Assembly: GCF_001544455.2 (NCBI RefSeq)
Contig: NZ_FCOC02000003.1
Span: forward strand, 558,001-622,000
Source of the DNA: Caballeronia sordidicola
GTDB lineage: Bacteria; Pseudomonadota; Gammaproteobacteria; Burkholderiales; Burkholderiaceae
Length of the DNA: 64,000 nucleotides
Direction of reading: 5' to 3'
The translations under genes and the position numbers were made by a program. The notes under the pieces were generated by a model. That model was not told the origin of the DNA. It saw only the letters and a program-made list of their open reading frames with translations, and ran no database searches. The stretch's first letter is position 1. Every line of letters begins with the position of its first letter. Positions 19,301 through 27,776 of this stretch are shown here, piece by piece.

Positions 19301-20042
19301 ACGTCGAGTTGTACCAGTCGGCGGATTCCGGCACGTCGGTCTGTTCGCCCCAGACTTGCGGGGAAGCCGGCGGCAGATCGCAATACCAGTCGTAAAACGA
19401 AAGGCACACGCCCCCGATCAGGCTGAGATAACGCGAGCCCGCGGCATAGGAGACCATCGACATGGCGGGGATCGGCGAGAAACCGATTACGCGGTCCGGT
19501 CCGAACTTGCCGACGGTGAACGCGTTCGCCGCCGCGATCATTTCATTAGCGGTGTTCCAGTCGGCGCGCACGAAGCCGCCAAGTCCACGCACGCTCTTGT
19601 AGCGTTTTGACTTTACGGGATCCTGACTAATCGACGCCCATGCCGCGACCGGGTCCATGCTTGCCCGCGCTTCGCGCCACATTTCCATCAGGCGGCCGCG
19701 GATCATCGGGTATTTCACGCGCTGCGCGGAATACACATACCAGCTATACGACGCACCACGCGGACAGCCGCGCGGTTCGTGATTGGGCAGGTCGGCGCGC
19801 GTGCGCGGATAGTCGGTCTGCTGCGTCTCCCAGACAATCAGGCCGTTCTTGACATACACCTTCCACGAGCATGAGCCTGTGCAGTTCACGCCATGCGTGG
19901 AGCGCACGATCTTGTCGTGCTGCCAACGGTTTCTATAGCCGTCTTCCCACTTGCGGTCTTCGTTGACAACCGCGCCGTGCCCGTTTGAGAACGTCGATTG
20001 CGTGCGCTTGACGAACTTCAGGCGATCCAGAAAATGACTCAT
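16302..20042 (-). CDS. narG: respiratory nitrate reductase alpha subunit
   Basis: A molybdenum oxidoreductase of 1246 residues, full family length. The FS0 4Fe-4S ligands are His50, Cys54, Cys58 and Cys93, the His-Cys3 pattern of NarG. The Mo-ligand aspartate region (SADWYNSTYLMVWGSN) and PQTRTPDAHF are present, followed by the bis-MGD binding and C-terminal dinucleotide domains. No Tat signal is seen, as usual for cytoplasmic NarG. It reduces nitrate to nitrite in anaerobic respiration. The narK2 gene lies 28 bases upstream, so transport and reduction genes are one unit. Confidence 0.97.
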   Translation of the reverse strand: MSHFLDRLKFVKRTQSTFSNGHGAVVNEDRKWEDGYRNRWQHDKIVRSTHGVNCTGSCSWKVYVKNGLIVWETQQTDYPRTRADLPNHEPRGCPRGASYSWYVYSAQRVKYPMIRGRLMEMWREARASMDPVAAWASISQDPVKSKRYKSVRGLGGFVRADWNTANEMIAAANAFTVGKFGPDRVIGFSPIPAMSMVSYAAGSRYLSLIGGVCLSFYDWYCDLPPASPQVWGEQTDVPESADWYNSTYLMVWGSNIPQTRTPDAHFYSEVRYKGTKTVAVSSDFGEMVKFGDIWLAPKQGTDAALAMAMGHVVLKEFHAANASNKSAYFRDYVKQYTDMPMLVLLRDNGETLVPDHFLRASHLASNLDEANNAQWKTLVLDAASGQIVAPNGTVGFRWNEAAHNDGEKVGRWNLELKDGGSGRAIDPRLSMIDTQDEVATVGFPYFGSEHDALLERRVPAKRVTLADGTSALVATVFDLQMANYGVDQGLGGANVATSYDDDVPYTPAWQEKHTTVPRNLVIQVAREFATNAHQTEGKSMVIVGAALNHWYHNDMIYRGIINLLMMCGCVGKSGGGWAHYVGQEKLRPQFGWAPLAFALDWSKPPRQMNGTSFFYNHTSQWRHEKVGLGEILSPTANKGKYSNLSMLDLNAKSERMGWLPSAPQLGANPLDLTDEAARAGMKPVDYVVDRLKSGALQFACDDPDNPVNFPRNMFVWRSNILGSSGKGHEYFLKYLLGTQNALFSDENDAIMPGQVNVRPAAEGKLDLLTVLDFRMSTTCLYGDIVLPTATWYEKDDLNTSDMHPFIHPLSEAVQPLWESKSDWEIYKGIAEKFAEIGGAHLGTRTDLVCTPLMHDTPGELGQPFEPKDWRAGECDLIPGKTAPSMTVVERNYKDVYRKFTSVGPLLDTQGNGGKGINWNSALEVGELANITHTVTEPGVSQGRPRLNTAIDAAEMILTFAPETNGHVAVKAWQALSKITGREHAHLALGREHDKIRFRDVQAQPRKIISAPTWSGLESEEVSYNAGYTNVHELIPWRTLTGRQQFYQDHRWMLDFGEGSCVYRPAIDTKTITQMLGAKPNGEHELVLNWITPHQKWGIHSTYSDNLRMLTLSRGGPHVWVSEAEARESGLVDNDWVEVFNVNGTLTARVVVSQRVPRGMCLMYHAQEKIVNVPGAETSGMRGGIHNSVTRTVLKPTHMIGGYAQQAYGFNYYGTVGSNRDEYVIVRKMKKVAWLEGPLKESEGAAS

Positions 20043-20070
20043 TGTTTTGTCCTGTGTCGAATAGGGCGTG

Positions 20071-21456
20071 TCAGCACGGCATGCCGGCGTTGCGGCGTGC
20101 GTAGAAGAACCATGTGATGGCGACGCAGGTCACATAGAACGCGATGAACACATACAGCGCGGGAACGGCCGAGCCGGTCATGTCGAGCGCGGTGCCGAAG
20201 GTCTTGGGAATGAAGAAGCCGCCATACGCGCCGATTGCCGCGGAAAAGCCCAGCACGGCCGCCGATTCCTTCGCGGCGTTGTGAAGCGCCAGGCGCTGCG
20301 CGGTGGCATCAAGCCCTTTGGCAAGCCGCTGATGCTGGGTCATGAAGATCACCGGGATCATGCGGAAGGTCGAGCCGTTGCCAATGCCCGTGAGCATGAA
20401 CAGCACGATGAACATGGCATGGAAGCCGCCGAAGTTGCCCGCCGACCCTGCGCCCGGCATGAACGAAATGACGCCAAACACGGCTGCGATCATTGCGATG
20501 AAGGTCCACAGCGTCACGCGAGCACCGCCCAGATGGTCGGAGATCCAGCCGCCCACGGGCCGCGCCAACGCGCCGGCGAGCGGCCCGAGGAACGCATAGG
20601 CGGTCGGATTGATCGATGGAAACTGCGCTTTAGTCAGCAGCGCGAAGCCCGCCGAAAAACCAATGAACGAGCCGAATGTGCCGATATACAACCAGCACAT
20701 CAGCCAGTTGTGCATGCGCTTGAAGATCACGGCCTGATCGGAGAACGAAGCCTTGGCGTCGGCAATATCGTTCATGCCGAACCAGGCCGCAATTGACGAT
20801 GCAACGATGAACGGCACCCAGATGAAGCCCGCGTTCTGCAGCCAGATGCCGTGCTCGACGCCGTCCTTGACGAACGTCTGCCCGCTGCCCGAAAGCGACA
20901 CGAATGCCGCCGTGGCAATCACGAGCGGCGTGACGAACTGGACCACCGACACACCAAGATTGCCGATGCCCGCGTTCAATCCAGTAGCCAGTCCTTTCTG
21001 CGCCTTGGGAAAGAAGAAGCTGATGTTCGCCATCGATGAACTGAAGTTCGCGCCGCCGAATCCGCACAGCAGGGCAAGCACGAGCATGGTGGAGTAGCCG
21101 GTCGCCGGGTCGCGCAACGCGAAGCCCATGCCGAGCGCAGGAATCAGCAGCGTGGCGGTGGAGAACGCCGTGAAGCGCCGGCCGCCGAAAATGGGCACGA
21201 GAAACGAATAAAAGATTCTCAGCGTGGCGCCTGAGAGCGCGGGCAATGCGGTCAGCCAGAACAACTCGTTCTTCGTGAAATGGAAGCCGGCTTTGTCGAG
21301 ATTGACGACTACGACGCTCCACAAGGACCACACCGAGAACGCGAGCATCAACGCCGGAATCGAGATCCAAAGGTTGCGATTGGCGATGGATGAACCGCGT
21401 GTTTTCCAGAAAGCCGGATCTTCCGGCTCCCAATTTTTCAGGACATAGTTGGACAT
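20071..21456 (-). CDS. narK2: nitrate/nitrite MFS transporter, NarK2 type
   Basis: A 12-helix major facilitator of 461 residues. GGANFSSSMANISFFFP is the nitrate-signature motif of helix 5 and GLNAGIGNLGVS follows; a second signature segment comes later (GFHAMFIVLFMLTGIGNGS). These features place it in the NarK/NNP family, probably a nitrate/nitrite antiporter. I chose the ATG at 21456 because it lies 16 bases after the narK1 stop; the longer reading would overlap narK1. It begins SNYVLKNWEPEDPAFW, typical of NarK2/NarU proteins. Confidence 0.92.
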   Translation of the reverse strand: MSNYVLKNWEPEDPAFWKTRGSSIANRNLWISIPALMLAFSVWSLWSVVVVNLDKAGFHFTKNELFWLTALPALSGATLRIFYSFLVPIFGGRRFTAFSTATLLIPALGMGFALRDPATGYSTMLVLALLCGFGGANFSSSMANISFFFPKAQKGLATGLNAGIGNLGVSVVQFVTPLVIATAAFVSLSGSGQTFVKDGVEHGIWLQNAGFIWVPFIVASSIAAWFGMNDIADAKASFSDQAVIFKRMHNWLMCWLYIGTFGSFIGFSAGFALLTKAQFPSINPTAYAFLGPLAGALARPVGGWISDHLGGARVTLWTFIAMIAAVFGVISFMPGAGSAGNFGGFHAMFIVLFMLTGIGNGSTFRMIPVIFMTQHQRLAKGLDATAQRLALHNAAKESAAVLGFSAAIGAYGGFFIPKTFGTALDMTGSAVPALYVFIAFYVTCVAITWFFYARRNAGMPC

Positions 21457-21472
21457 GTTTTTGCCGGTGGCG

Positions 21473-22795
21473 TTAGACGGAGGCGCGGGGCAGGACGGCT
21501 GGCCCATGCGCGCGGAAAGAGAAGTGCATCCAGATCAGGCTCACGGCCGTTGCGCCGAAAAGCAGCATGAAACACGAGCTGCTGACGCCGGTCAGGTCGG
21601 CGAGCAAGCCAAAGAGAATGGGCAGCGCGAAGCCGGCAATGCCGCCGGCAAGACCGACCACGCCGGACACCGCGCCGATGTTGCCGGTGTATTCATCGGA
21701 GACAAACTTGAAGACCGACGCCTTGCCAATCGCCATTGCAATGCCGACCGTGAACATCAACACCGTAAAGACCGTGGGCGACACGGCAATATTGAAAGCG
21801 AGCGGACCGAAGCTTGATTGCACGGTCAAGGCGGTGTCGGGATAGCTCAGGAAAAAGAAGCACGCGAGCACGGTCCACATCACGGCCCAGGTGGTTTTCT
21901 GCGCGCCGAAGCGATCGGACAGCCATCCGCCGATGGCGCGCAGCACGCCGCCTGGAAGCGAGAAACACGCGGCCAGCAACGCGGCCTGCTCAATGTGAAA
22001 GCCGTAGTGACTGACGTAGTAATGCGGCAGCCACAGCGCAAGGCCAACGTAACCGCCGAACACGACCGAGTAATACTGCGAGTAGCGCCACGCGCGACGA
22101 TCCTTCATCACGCTCAACTGGCTCGCAAACGTAGGCGGATTCTCGACGCGATGCGCGGGATTGGTCGCCGACGTGATCCAGAACAGCGCGGCCGTAACGA
22201 GCATGGCGATGGAATACACCTTTGGCACGATCGTCCATGTTCCTGCTGTCACGATCATCACCGGCGCGACGAACTTGGTCAGTGCCGTCCCGCTGTTGCC
22301 GGCCCCGAAGATGCCCATCGCAAAACCCTGCTGTTCCTTTGGAAACCATCGCGCCACGTAGGGCGTGCCAACCGAAAAGCATGCACCGGAGAGGCCCACG
22401 AGCAGCCCGAGCACGATGAATTGCCAGAACTGCGTGGCATACGCCAGCAACCACAGCGGAATGACGGTCACGAGCATCGTCAGGAGAAAGACGATGCGTC
22501 CGCCAAAGCGATCCGTGTAGATGCCAAGGGGCACGCGCGCGAGCGAGCCCGATAAAACCGGCGTGGCGGCGATCAGGCCGAATTCGGTATCGGTGAGGCC
22601 GAGTTGTGTCTTCAGCGGAATGCCGAGAATCGCGAACATCATCCAGATTGCAAAGCAGATGGTGAACGCGAAGGTGCTGGACCACAGCACGCGCCAGGCG
22701 CGCGGATCGGCCGTGGACGCGGTGGTCGTAGCGGGCGGCTTGGGGGCGCGGGGCTTGTTCGGCGTTTTGCCGGGTTTCCTGCTTGAGGCAGTCAT
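21473..22795 (-). CDS. narK1: nitrate MFS transporter, NarK1 type
   Basis: A 12-helix NNP-family transporter of 440 residues with a basic, Ala/Pro-rich N-terminal tail of about 30 residues. It carries LGLTDTEFGLIAATPVLSGS, RVPLGIYTDRFGGR and GIFGAGNSGTALTKF. In bacteria with tandem narK1-narK2, NarK1 is thought to be a proton-driven nitrate importer. It is the first gene of the nar operon, and its promoter must lie in the 232-base divergent region with the NarL-like palindrome. Confidence 0.92.
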   Translation of the reverse strand: MTASSRKPGKTPNKPRAPKPPATTTASTADPRAWRVLWSSTFAFTICFAIWMMFAILGIPLKTQLGLTDTEFGLIAATPVLSGSLARVPLGIYTDRFGGRIVFLLTMLVTVIPLWLLAYATQFWQFIVLGLLVGLSGACFSVGTPYVARWFPKEQQGFAMGIFGAGNSGTALTKFVAPVMIVTAGTWTIVPKVYSIAMLVTAALFWITSATNPAHRVENPPTFASQLSVMKDRRAWRYSQYYSVVFGGYVGLALWLPHYYVSHYGFHIEQAALLAACFSLPGGVLRAIGGWLSDRFGAQKTTWAVMWTVLACFFFLSYPDTALTVQSSFGPLAFNIAVSPTVFTVLMFTVGIAMAIGKASVFKFVSDEYTGNIGAVSGVVGLAGGIAGFALPILFGLLADLTGVSSSCFMLLFGATAVSLIWMHFSFRAHGPAVLPRASV

Positions 22796-22918
22796 GGTGC
22801 GTGCCTGTCGATTAAGTTTGCGTTGTAGTGGGAATCGACTGCAAGATTAGGAACTGCGCGGCGTGCCGGCCATTCGCCGATGGGAGGACGCGACTCCATG
22901 TCGCTCCTTCGGCGGAAG

Positions 22919-22934
22919 TACTCCGAAAGGAGTA
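22919..22934. promoter_or_regulatory. NarL/NarP-type 7-2-7 operator
   Basis: TACTCCGAAAGGAGTA is two inverted NarL heptamers (TACYNMT) with 2-base spacing. The right half is a perfect heptamer; the left half differs only at its last base. It lies 123 bases upstream of narK1 and 93 bases upstream of the divergent class II ribonucleotide reductase gene, so NarL could act on both. No FNR/Anr TTGAT-N4-ATCAA site was found in the region. Confidence 0.6.
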
Positions 22935-23027
22935 AAACTGCAACGTGTGCCCGCTGACCCACGGGCGCGCCGCCATCCGATACAACGCGGCGATGCAATG
23001 CAGCATCGCTGGACATGAGGAAAGAAC

Positions 23028-25577
23028 ATGGCTGAAGACGATCTGAAACTTACCTTTTTGCCGCAGCAGTTTTCCACTGATGTGATGCTGGAAAAGTATG
23101 CGAAGGGCGACGAAACGCGCATTGAAGATATTTATAGAAGGGTCGCGCGAGGCGTGGCGCTCGCGGAACCGGAGGCGCTTCGAAAGCAGGTGGAGACAGA
23201 GTTCTTCGAGAATTTCCAGCGCGGCGCGCTGGGCGGGGGGCGCATCATGAGCGCGGCCGGCACGGGTATCGAGGCGACGCTCATCAACTGTTTCGTGCAG
23301 CCTGTGGGCGACGCGATCCAGGGCACGGACGAGAACGGCTTGCCGGGCATTTATGTCGCATTGTTGCAGGCGGCTGAAACCATGCGGCGCGGCGGCGGCG
23401 TGGGCTACAACTTTTCCGCTATCCGGCCAAAGGGTGCACGGGTGCATTCAACGGGTTCATCGGCGTCGGGTCCGTGCAGCTACATGGATGTCTTCGATGC
23501 TTCGTGCAGGACCGTGGAAAGCGCGGGCTCGCGGCGCGGCGCGCAGATGGGCATTCTCGATTGCACGCATCCTGACTTGCTCGAGTTCATCGCGGCGAAG
23601 CACGTTAAAGGGCGCTGGAACAACTTCAACGTATCGGTTGCCGTGACCGACGAGTTCATGCAGGCCGTATCCGACGACGCGCAGTGGCAGCTCGTGCATC
23701 GGGCGGAACCTTCGCCTTCGTTCAAGGCGTCGGTGGACGCGCATCAGCGTGACGATGGTTTGTGGGTGTATCGCGAGGTCCGTGCACGCGAAGTGTGGGA
23801 CACGATCATGCGTTCGACCTACGACGTGGCCGAGCCGGGCGTGGTCTTCATGTCGCGCATGAACGACGACAACAACCTGCGCGCCGTGGAATCGATCCGT
23901 GCAACGAATCCGTGTGGCGAGCAGCCTTTGCCCGCGTATGGCTGCTGCAATCTCGGGCCGTTGAACCTGACGTGCTTCGTGCGCGATCCGTTCGCGCAGC
24001 GGCACGGCGGCACGCCCGTGTTCGATTGGGACGCGCTTGGCAAGAGCACCCGCACGCAGGTTCGTTTTCTCGACGACGTGCTCGACGTCACGCTTTGGCC
24101 ATTGCCCGAGCAGGACAAGGAGGCGCGCGAGAAGCGGCGCATTGGCGTTGGCTTTACGGGTCTGGGCGACACGCTCGTGATGCTTGGCGTGCGCTACAAC
24201 TCGCAGGAGGGACGCGACTTTGCCACGCGCGTGGCGCGCACCATGCGCGACGAAGCGTATCGCGCGTCGGTGCAACTTGCCCGCGAGCGGGGCGCGTTTG
24301 CGCTCTTCGATGCAGAAAAGTACCTTGAAACAGGCACTTTTGCGTCACGTTTGCCTGATGACCTCAAGGCCGAGATCCGGCGCGACGGCATTCGCAATAG
24401 CCATCTTCTGTCCATTGCACCAACCGGAACCGTGAGTCTCGCGTTTGCCGACAATGCGTCCAACGGAATCGAGCCCGCGTTCTCATGGACATATAACCGC
24501 ACGAAGCGCATGGCGGACGGCAGCAGGCAAACCTTCGCGGTCGAAGATCATGCGTACCGGCTGTATCGGGAGCTTGGGGGCGATGTGAAGTCACTGCCGG
24601 ATTATTTCGTCAGCGCGCTGGAAATGTCGGCGCACGATCATCTGGAGATGATGGCTGCCGTTCAGCCGTATGTGGACACATCGATTTCGAAGACGGTGAA
24701 CGTACCCGCCGATTATCCGTTCGAAGCCTTCAAGGATCTTTATTTCGATGCATGGCGCCGCGGCCTCAAAGGGCTCGCTACCTACAGGCCAAACGACACG
24801 CTGGGCGCGGTGCTGTCTGTCGCGCCCGAGGCGCCCGTGGCCGTGGCTTCCGATCCATCGGATGCCGCGGACTCTGAAGTGCAGCTTGATCCGCTGCGCA
24901 TTGCCATCGATCATCGGCCGCGCGGCGAGTTGCCGGCGATTATCGAGAAGGTGGAATACCTCACGCAAGCGGGCAAGAAGTCGCTGTACGTGGCGGTGTC
25001 GTTCATGGAAATTACCGGACGGCTTGGCGGCGAAGATGTCACCATCGAGCGGCCTATCGAGTTCTTCATTCCAACCGGTCAGCGCGATGAATCGCAGCAA
25101 TGGATCACCGCAACCATGCGCTCCTTGTCGCTTGCCGCGCGCGGCGGGTTTGTAGCACGCAACCTGCAGGACATGCGCAAGGTGTCATGGGATCGCGGCC
25201 AGGTGCGCCTGGGCGACGTTGAACGTCTTGACGGACACAAGGCTCCACGCTGGCACGATTCCGAAGTCGCCGCGCTGGCTTACGCGATCCAGCAGATTCT
25301 GCATCGACGTGGTTTCCTCGATGTCGAAGGCGGACAGGTGCCGTCTCGGCTGCTTGCTCAACGTCGCAAGGACGCCGAACAAACGAAGGCGCAAGCCGAT
25401 GAATCCATCGATGACGACATTACCGCCGTCGTGGAAGAAAATGCCGATGCAGCCAATCCTCATGCATTGCTGCCCATCCCCGGCCGCAAATGTCCTACGT
25501 GCGGCGCGAATGCAATGATTCGCAAGGACGGCTGCGACTTCTGTACCGCGTGCGGTGAAGTTGGGGCTTGCGGCTGA
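23028..25577 (+). CDS. nrdJ: adenosylcobalamin-dependent class II ribonucleotide reductase
   Basis: A protein of 849 residues. The alpha/beta barrel carries the N-C-E catalytic triad in NPCGE (Asn294, Cys296, Glu298), the first redox cysteine region is near Cys88 (LINCFV), and GGGVGYNFSAIRPKG and APTGTVSLAFADNASNGIEP are present. The C-terminus is a cysteine ribbon with CPTC at about 822-825 and further CxxC pairs that relay reducing power. It makes deoxyribonucleotides without oxygen, using coenzyme B12. GAGGAAAG precedes the ATG. Its divergent position to narK1 and the shared NarL-like site fit growth on nitrate without oxygen. No cobalamin riboswitch is seen upstream. Confidence 0.93.
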   Translation: MAEDDLKLTFLPQQFSTDVMLEKYAKGDETRIEDIYRRVARGVALAEPEALRKQVETEFFENFQRGALGGGRIMSAAGTGIEATLINCFVQPVGDAIQGTDENGLPGIYVALLQAAETMRRGGGVGYNFSAIRPKGARVHSTGSSASGPCSYMDVFDASCRTVESAGSRRGAQMGILDCTHPDLLEFIAAKHVKGRWNNFNVSVAVTDEFMQAVSDDAQWQLVHRAEPSPSFKASVDAHQRDDGLWVYREVRAREVWDTIMRSTYDVAEPGVVFMSRMNDDNNLRAVESIRATNPCGEQPLPAYGCCNLGPLNLTCFVRDPFAQRHGGTPVFDWDALGKSTRTQVRFLDDVLDVTLWPLPEQDKEAREKRRIGVGFTGLGDTLVMLGVRYNSQEGRDFATRVARTMRDEAYRASVQLARERGAFALFDAEKYLETGTFASRLPDDLKAEIRRDGIRNSHLLSIAPTGTVSLAFADNASNGIEPAFSWTYNRTKRMADGSRQTFAVEDHAYRLYRELGGDVKSLPDYFVSALEMSAHDHLEMMAAVQPYVDTSISKTVNVPADYPFEAFKDLYFDAWRRGLKGLATYRPNDTLGAVLSVAPEAPVAVASDPSDAADSEVQLDPLRIAIDHRPRGELPAIIEKVEYLTQAGKKSLYVAVSFMEITGRLGGEDVTIERPIEFFIPTGQRDESQQWITATMRSLSLAARGGFVARNLQDMRKVSWDRGQVRLGDVERLDGHKAPRWHDSEVAALAYAIQQILHRRGFLDVEGGQVPSRLLAQRRKDAEQTKAQADESIDDDITAVVEENADAANPHALLPIPGRKCPTCGANAMIRKDGCDFCTACGEVGACG

Positions 25578-25603
25578 CGCTTGCGCACGGCTCACATTCA
25601 AAC

Positions 25604-25641
25604 GGCGACAGACCGCGAAGCTTTTGCGGTCTGTCATCGCC
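25604..25641. terminator. stem-loop between convergent genes
   Basis: GACAGACCGC (25607-25616) pairs with GCGGTCTGTC (25626-25635) around a 9-base loop, with partly matching flanks. It lies between nrdJ and the convergent small gene. There is no clear T tract, so it may act as a processing or attenuating hairpin rather than a classical terminator. Confidence 0.5.
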
Positions 25642-25645
25642 AACT

Positions 25646-25774
25646 TCAGTTTTCCAGTTCAACAACACTTTCTTCGCGTGCGGCTGCGGGTCTGAACGGA
25701 AGCCACAACGGTTCTGCTTCGGGCAACCAGTCATCGAGTGCCGAGAAGTCTTCCAGCGGTGCGAGATCATCCAT
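25646..25774 (-). CDS. small acidic protein of 42 residues, unknown function
   Basis: ATG at 25774, stop at 25646. A strong AAGGAG stands 7 bases before the start. The chain starts MDDLAPLEDFSALDDWLPEA and has Leu/Trp/Pro-rich hydrophobic positions, no signal peptide and a net negative charge. It lies 26 bases downstream of the DUF4148 gene on the same strand, so it is probably co-transcribed. I do not recognise it. Confidence 0.6.
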   Translation of the reverse strand: MDDLAPLEDFSALDDWLPEAEPLWLPFRPAAAREESVVELEN

Positions 25775-25800
25775 GATTGGCTCCTTGTCATTCAAAGCGA

Positions 25801-26154
25801 TTATTGAACTTGCGGCTTGCCGCTTTGCGTAGCCGAGCCGTTGGCGAACTCGACAATCGAACGATTGCGTTGCTCTGCCAGCGCTGCATCGCGAGCGCGC
25901 TGTTCGTGCTGTTCGGCGATCGCAATGCCGGCCATGCTGCGGTCCGGATACGTGTTGCGGTTCAAAGCAGGCAACGTCCCGTTTGCATAAGCGGCCGCGA
26001 GCTCGGCGCGAACCTGGGCGCGTGTCATTGTGCTCTCGGATGTGGCCGTGGTTTGATATGTCCCGGCGCGCCCAATGCCGCCATCGGCAAAAGCAGTGGT
26101 CGAGACGAGTGCGGATACTGCCGAAAGCGATAGCGCTGCGATTACGGTTTTCAC
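25801..26154 (-). CDS. DUF4148 secreted protein
   Basis: A protein of 117 residues beginning with GTG at 26154, chosen because ACAGGAG lies 7 bases before it; an upstream ATG has no ribosome binding site. The first 24 residues form a signal peptide (VKTVIAALSLSAVSALVSTT, then AFA before the cleavage site). The conserved DUF4148 block TMTRAQVRAELAAAYANG follows. Such proteins are abundant in Burkholderiaceae, exported and without assigned function. The C-terminal part is rich in Ala, Gln and Arg. Confidence 0.85.
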   Translation of the reverse strand: MKTVIAALSLSAVSALVSTTAFADGGIGRAGTYQTTATSESTMTRAQVRAELAAAYANGTLPALNRNTYPDRSMAGIAIAEQHEQRARDAALAEQRNRSIVEFANGSATQSGKPQVQ

Positions 26155-26559
26155 GGTGTTGCTCCTGTCGGTTCGAATCGAACGCATTGAGTTGATCGAT
26201 GCCATTCGAATACATGCACGGGGCAGCGGCCGGCGGATTAAATGTGCCGTGCTGCGACAGGACGAAATGTAGTCAAGCGGAACTGCGGGATAAATGATGC
26301 TTAGGCGAATTGATTAATCACGAGATCCGAATAATCGCAAGGAGCCTTGTTCCAAGGGGCTTCAAACAAAAACTATCGACGCGATAGGATGTCAAGCCCT
26401 TACAGCGAAGAGGGTTGAAAGCGCTTTTAGAGTCAATGAAAACAAAAAACCTGGCTAGCGGACATTCTGTTGAAGAAGGGACACGCCGCCGTTGCAGCGC
26501 GGGTTTGATCGCCATGAAAGTCAGCGGCCAAACCCGGCGCAACGAATCACGCGACGATC
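26155..26559. other. intergenic region between DUF4148 and LysR genes (405 bases)
   Basis: This should hold the DUF4148 promoter near 26200-26300 and the 3' end of the LysR unit. It is AT-richer than the coding flanks around 26280-26470. I found no small gene with a ribosome binding site and no clear terminator. Confidence 0.4.
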
Positions 26560-27570
26560 TTAAACAACCACTTCAGCGGTTCCTGCAACATCCGGCGTTC
26601 CGTGCTTGACGATCATCGAACGGGGCGTTGCAGTCGGCAAGCAACGCTCTTCCGCATCTTCCTGACCGGAGAGCAGCGGGCAGCGTTCGAACAATTCGGC
26701 GGCCCAATCCACGAACACGCGCACCTTGGGCGACAGGTGCCGGTTATGCGGATAGACAACCGAAATAGGCATGGGCAACGGCTTCCACTGAGGAAGCACC
26801 TCGACCAGTTCACCGGAACGCAAATGCGGAAGCGCCATGAAGCGCGGCACTTGCACAAGTCCGACGCCCTTCACGCCGCAGGCCAGATAGGCCTCTGCGT
26901 CGTTCACGGCAATCGCGCCGCGCATTTTCACATCGACGGTTTTTCCATCGATGACGAAATCCATGTCCATCACGCGGCCAGTGCGGCTCGAAAAATAATT
27001 CACCGCCGTGTGCTGCTGCAATTCCTCGATGGTATGAGGCACGCCATGCAACTCCAGATAATCCGGACTTGCCGCGGTCAGCCCTTGAAAGACCCCGATC
27101 CGCCGCGCGACGAGACTGGAATCCTGCAGCGTTCCCACGCGAATCACGCAGTCCACGCCTTCCTGAATCAGGTCCACCGGTTTGTCGCCGAATCCGATCA
27201 TCAACTCGATATCCGGATATCGCGAATGGAATTCACACAATTGGGGCATGACGATCATTCGTCCAATCGACCCCGGCATATCGATCCGCAATTTGCCGCG
27301 CGGACCTTTGCCCGTATTCGCGAATGAACTCTCGGTTTCTTCGATGTCGGCGAGAATTCGCACGCAGCGCTCGTAGTACGCGGCACCGTCAGGCGTGAGG
27401 TTCAAGCGCCGGGTCGTACGCTGCAAAAGACGCACGTTGAGAAACGCTTCAAGGTTCTGAATAATCGTCGTTACCGAGGCGCGAGGCATATCCAGCGTGT
27501 CTGCGGCGCGCGAAAAACTATTGGTATCGACAACTCTTGTAAATACCTGCATAGCTTGTAGCCGGTCCAT
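26560..27570 (-). CDS. LysR regulator of the RND efflux locus (CeoR/BpeT-like)
   Basis: A LysR-type regulator of 336 residues. The N-terminal winged helix-turn-helix spans about 1-60 (FTRVVDTNSFSRAADTLDMP, then LLQRTTRRLNLTPDG), followed by the effector-binding domain. It is divergent from the lipase-like gene and the RND membrane-fusion gene over a 206-base promoter region, the layout of ceoR-llpE-ceoAB-opcM in Burkholderia cenocepacia and of the equivalent BpeEF-OprC locus. It should activate the efflux operon in response to an aromatic effector; the effector is unknown here. Confidence 0.82.
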   Translation of the reverse strand: MDRLQAMQVFTRVVDTNSFSRAADTLDMPRASVTTIIQNLEAFLNVRLLQRTTRRLNLTPDGAAYYERCVRILADIEETESSFANTGKGPRGKLRIDMPGSIGRMIVMPQLCEFHSRYPDIELMIGFGDKPVDLIQEGVDCVIRVGTLQDSSLVARRIGVFQGLTAASPDYLELHGVPHTIEELQQHTAVNYFSSRTGRVMDMDFVIDGKTVDVKMRGAIAVNDAEAYLACGVKGVGLVQVPRFMALPHLRSGELVEVLPQWKPLPMPISVVYPHNRHLSPKVRVFVDWAAELFERCPLLSGQEDAEERCLPTATPRSMIVKHGTPDVAGTAEVVV

Positions 27571-27776
27571 TTTTCTCTCACCGTCAAATCCTCGCCGCGC
27601 ATGGAATAAGCGCGCTGCTCGGATGTTGTAGGAATGGGCAGTGTCAATTGATCACGATTGTTCAGCGCGACCGAATTGTGTTGCCGGATTATAGGCATTT
27701 ATTTCGAAACACGTAGACCTCAGAATTCATCCCATCGCAACTAAGGTGGGATGGCGCGGGCGCGCTGAAAATAACC

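Noticed and set aside
18051..19610. A 519-codon open frame antisense to narG
   Set aside because: It lies wholly within the well-supported narG gene on the other strand, has Arg/Ala-rich sequence with no domain, and is explained by high GC at third codon positions.
22796..23027. Cobalamin riboswitch or FNR box upstream of nrdJ/narK1
   Set aside because: No B12-box (GCCACTG-like) core and no TTGAT-N4-ATCAA sequence could be found; only a small GCGATGC hairpin precedes the nrdJ ribosome binding site.
26155..26185. tRNA-like T-loop sequence (GGTTCGAATC)
   Set aside because: No acceptor stem, anticodon arm or D-arm could be folded around it; it lies in the 5' region of the DUF4148 gene.
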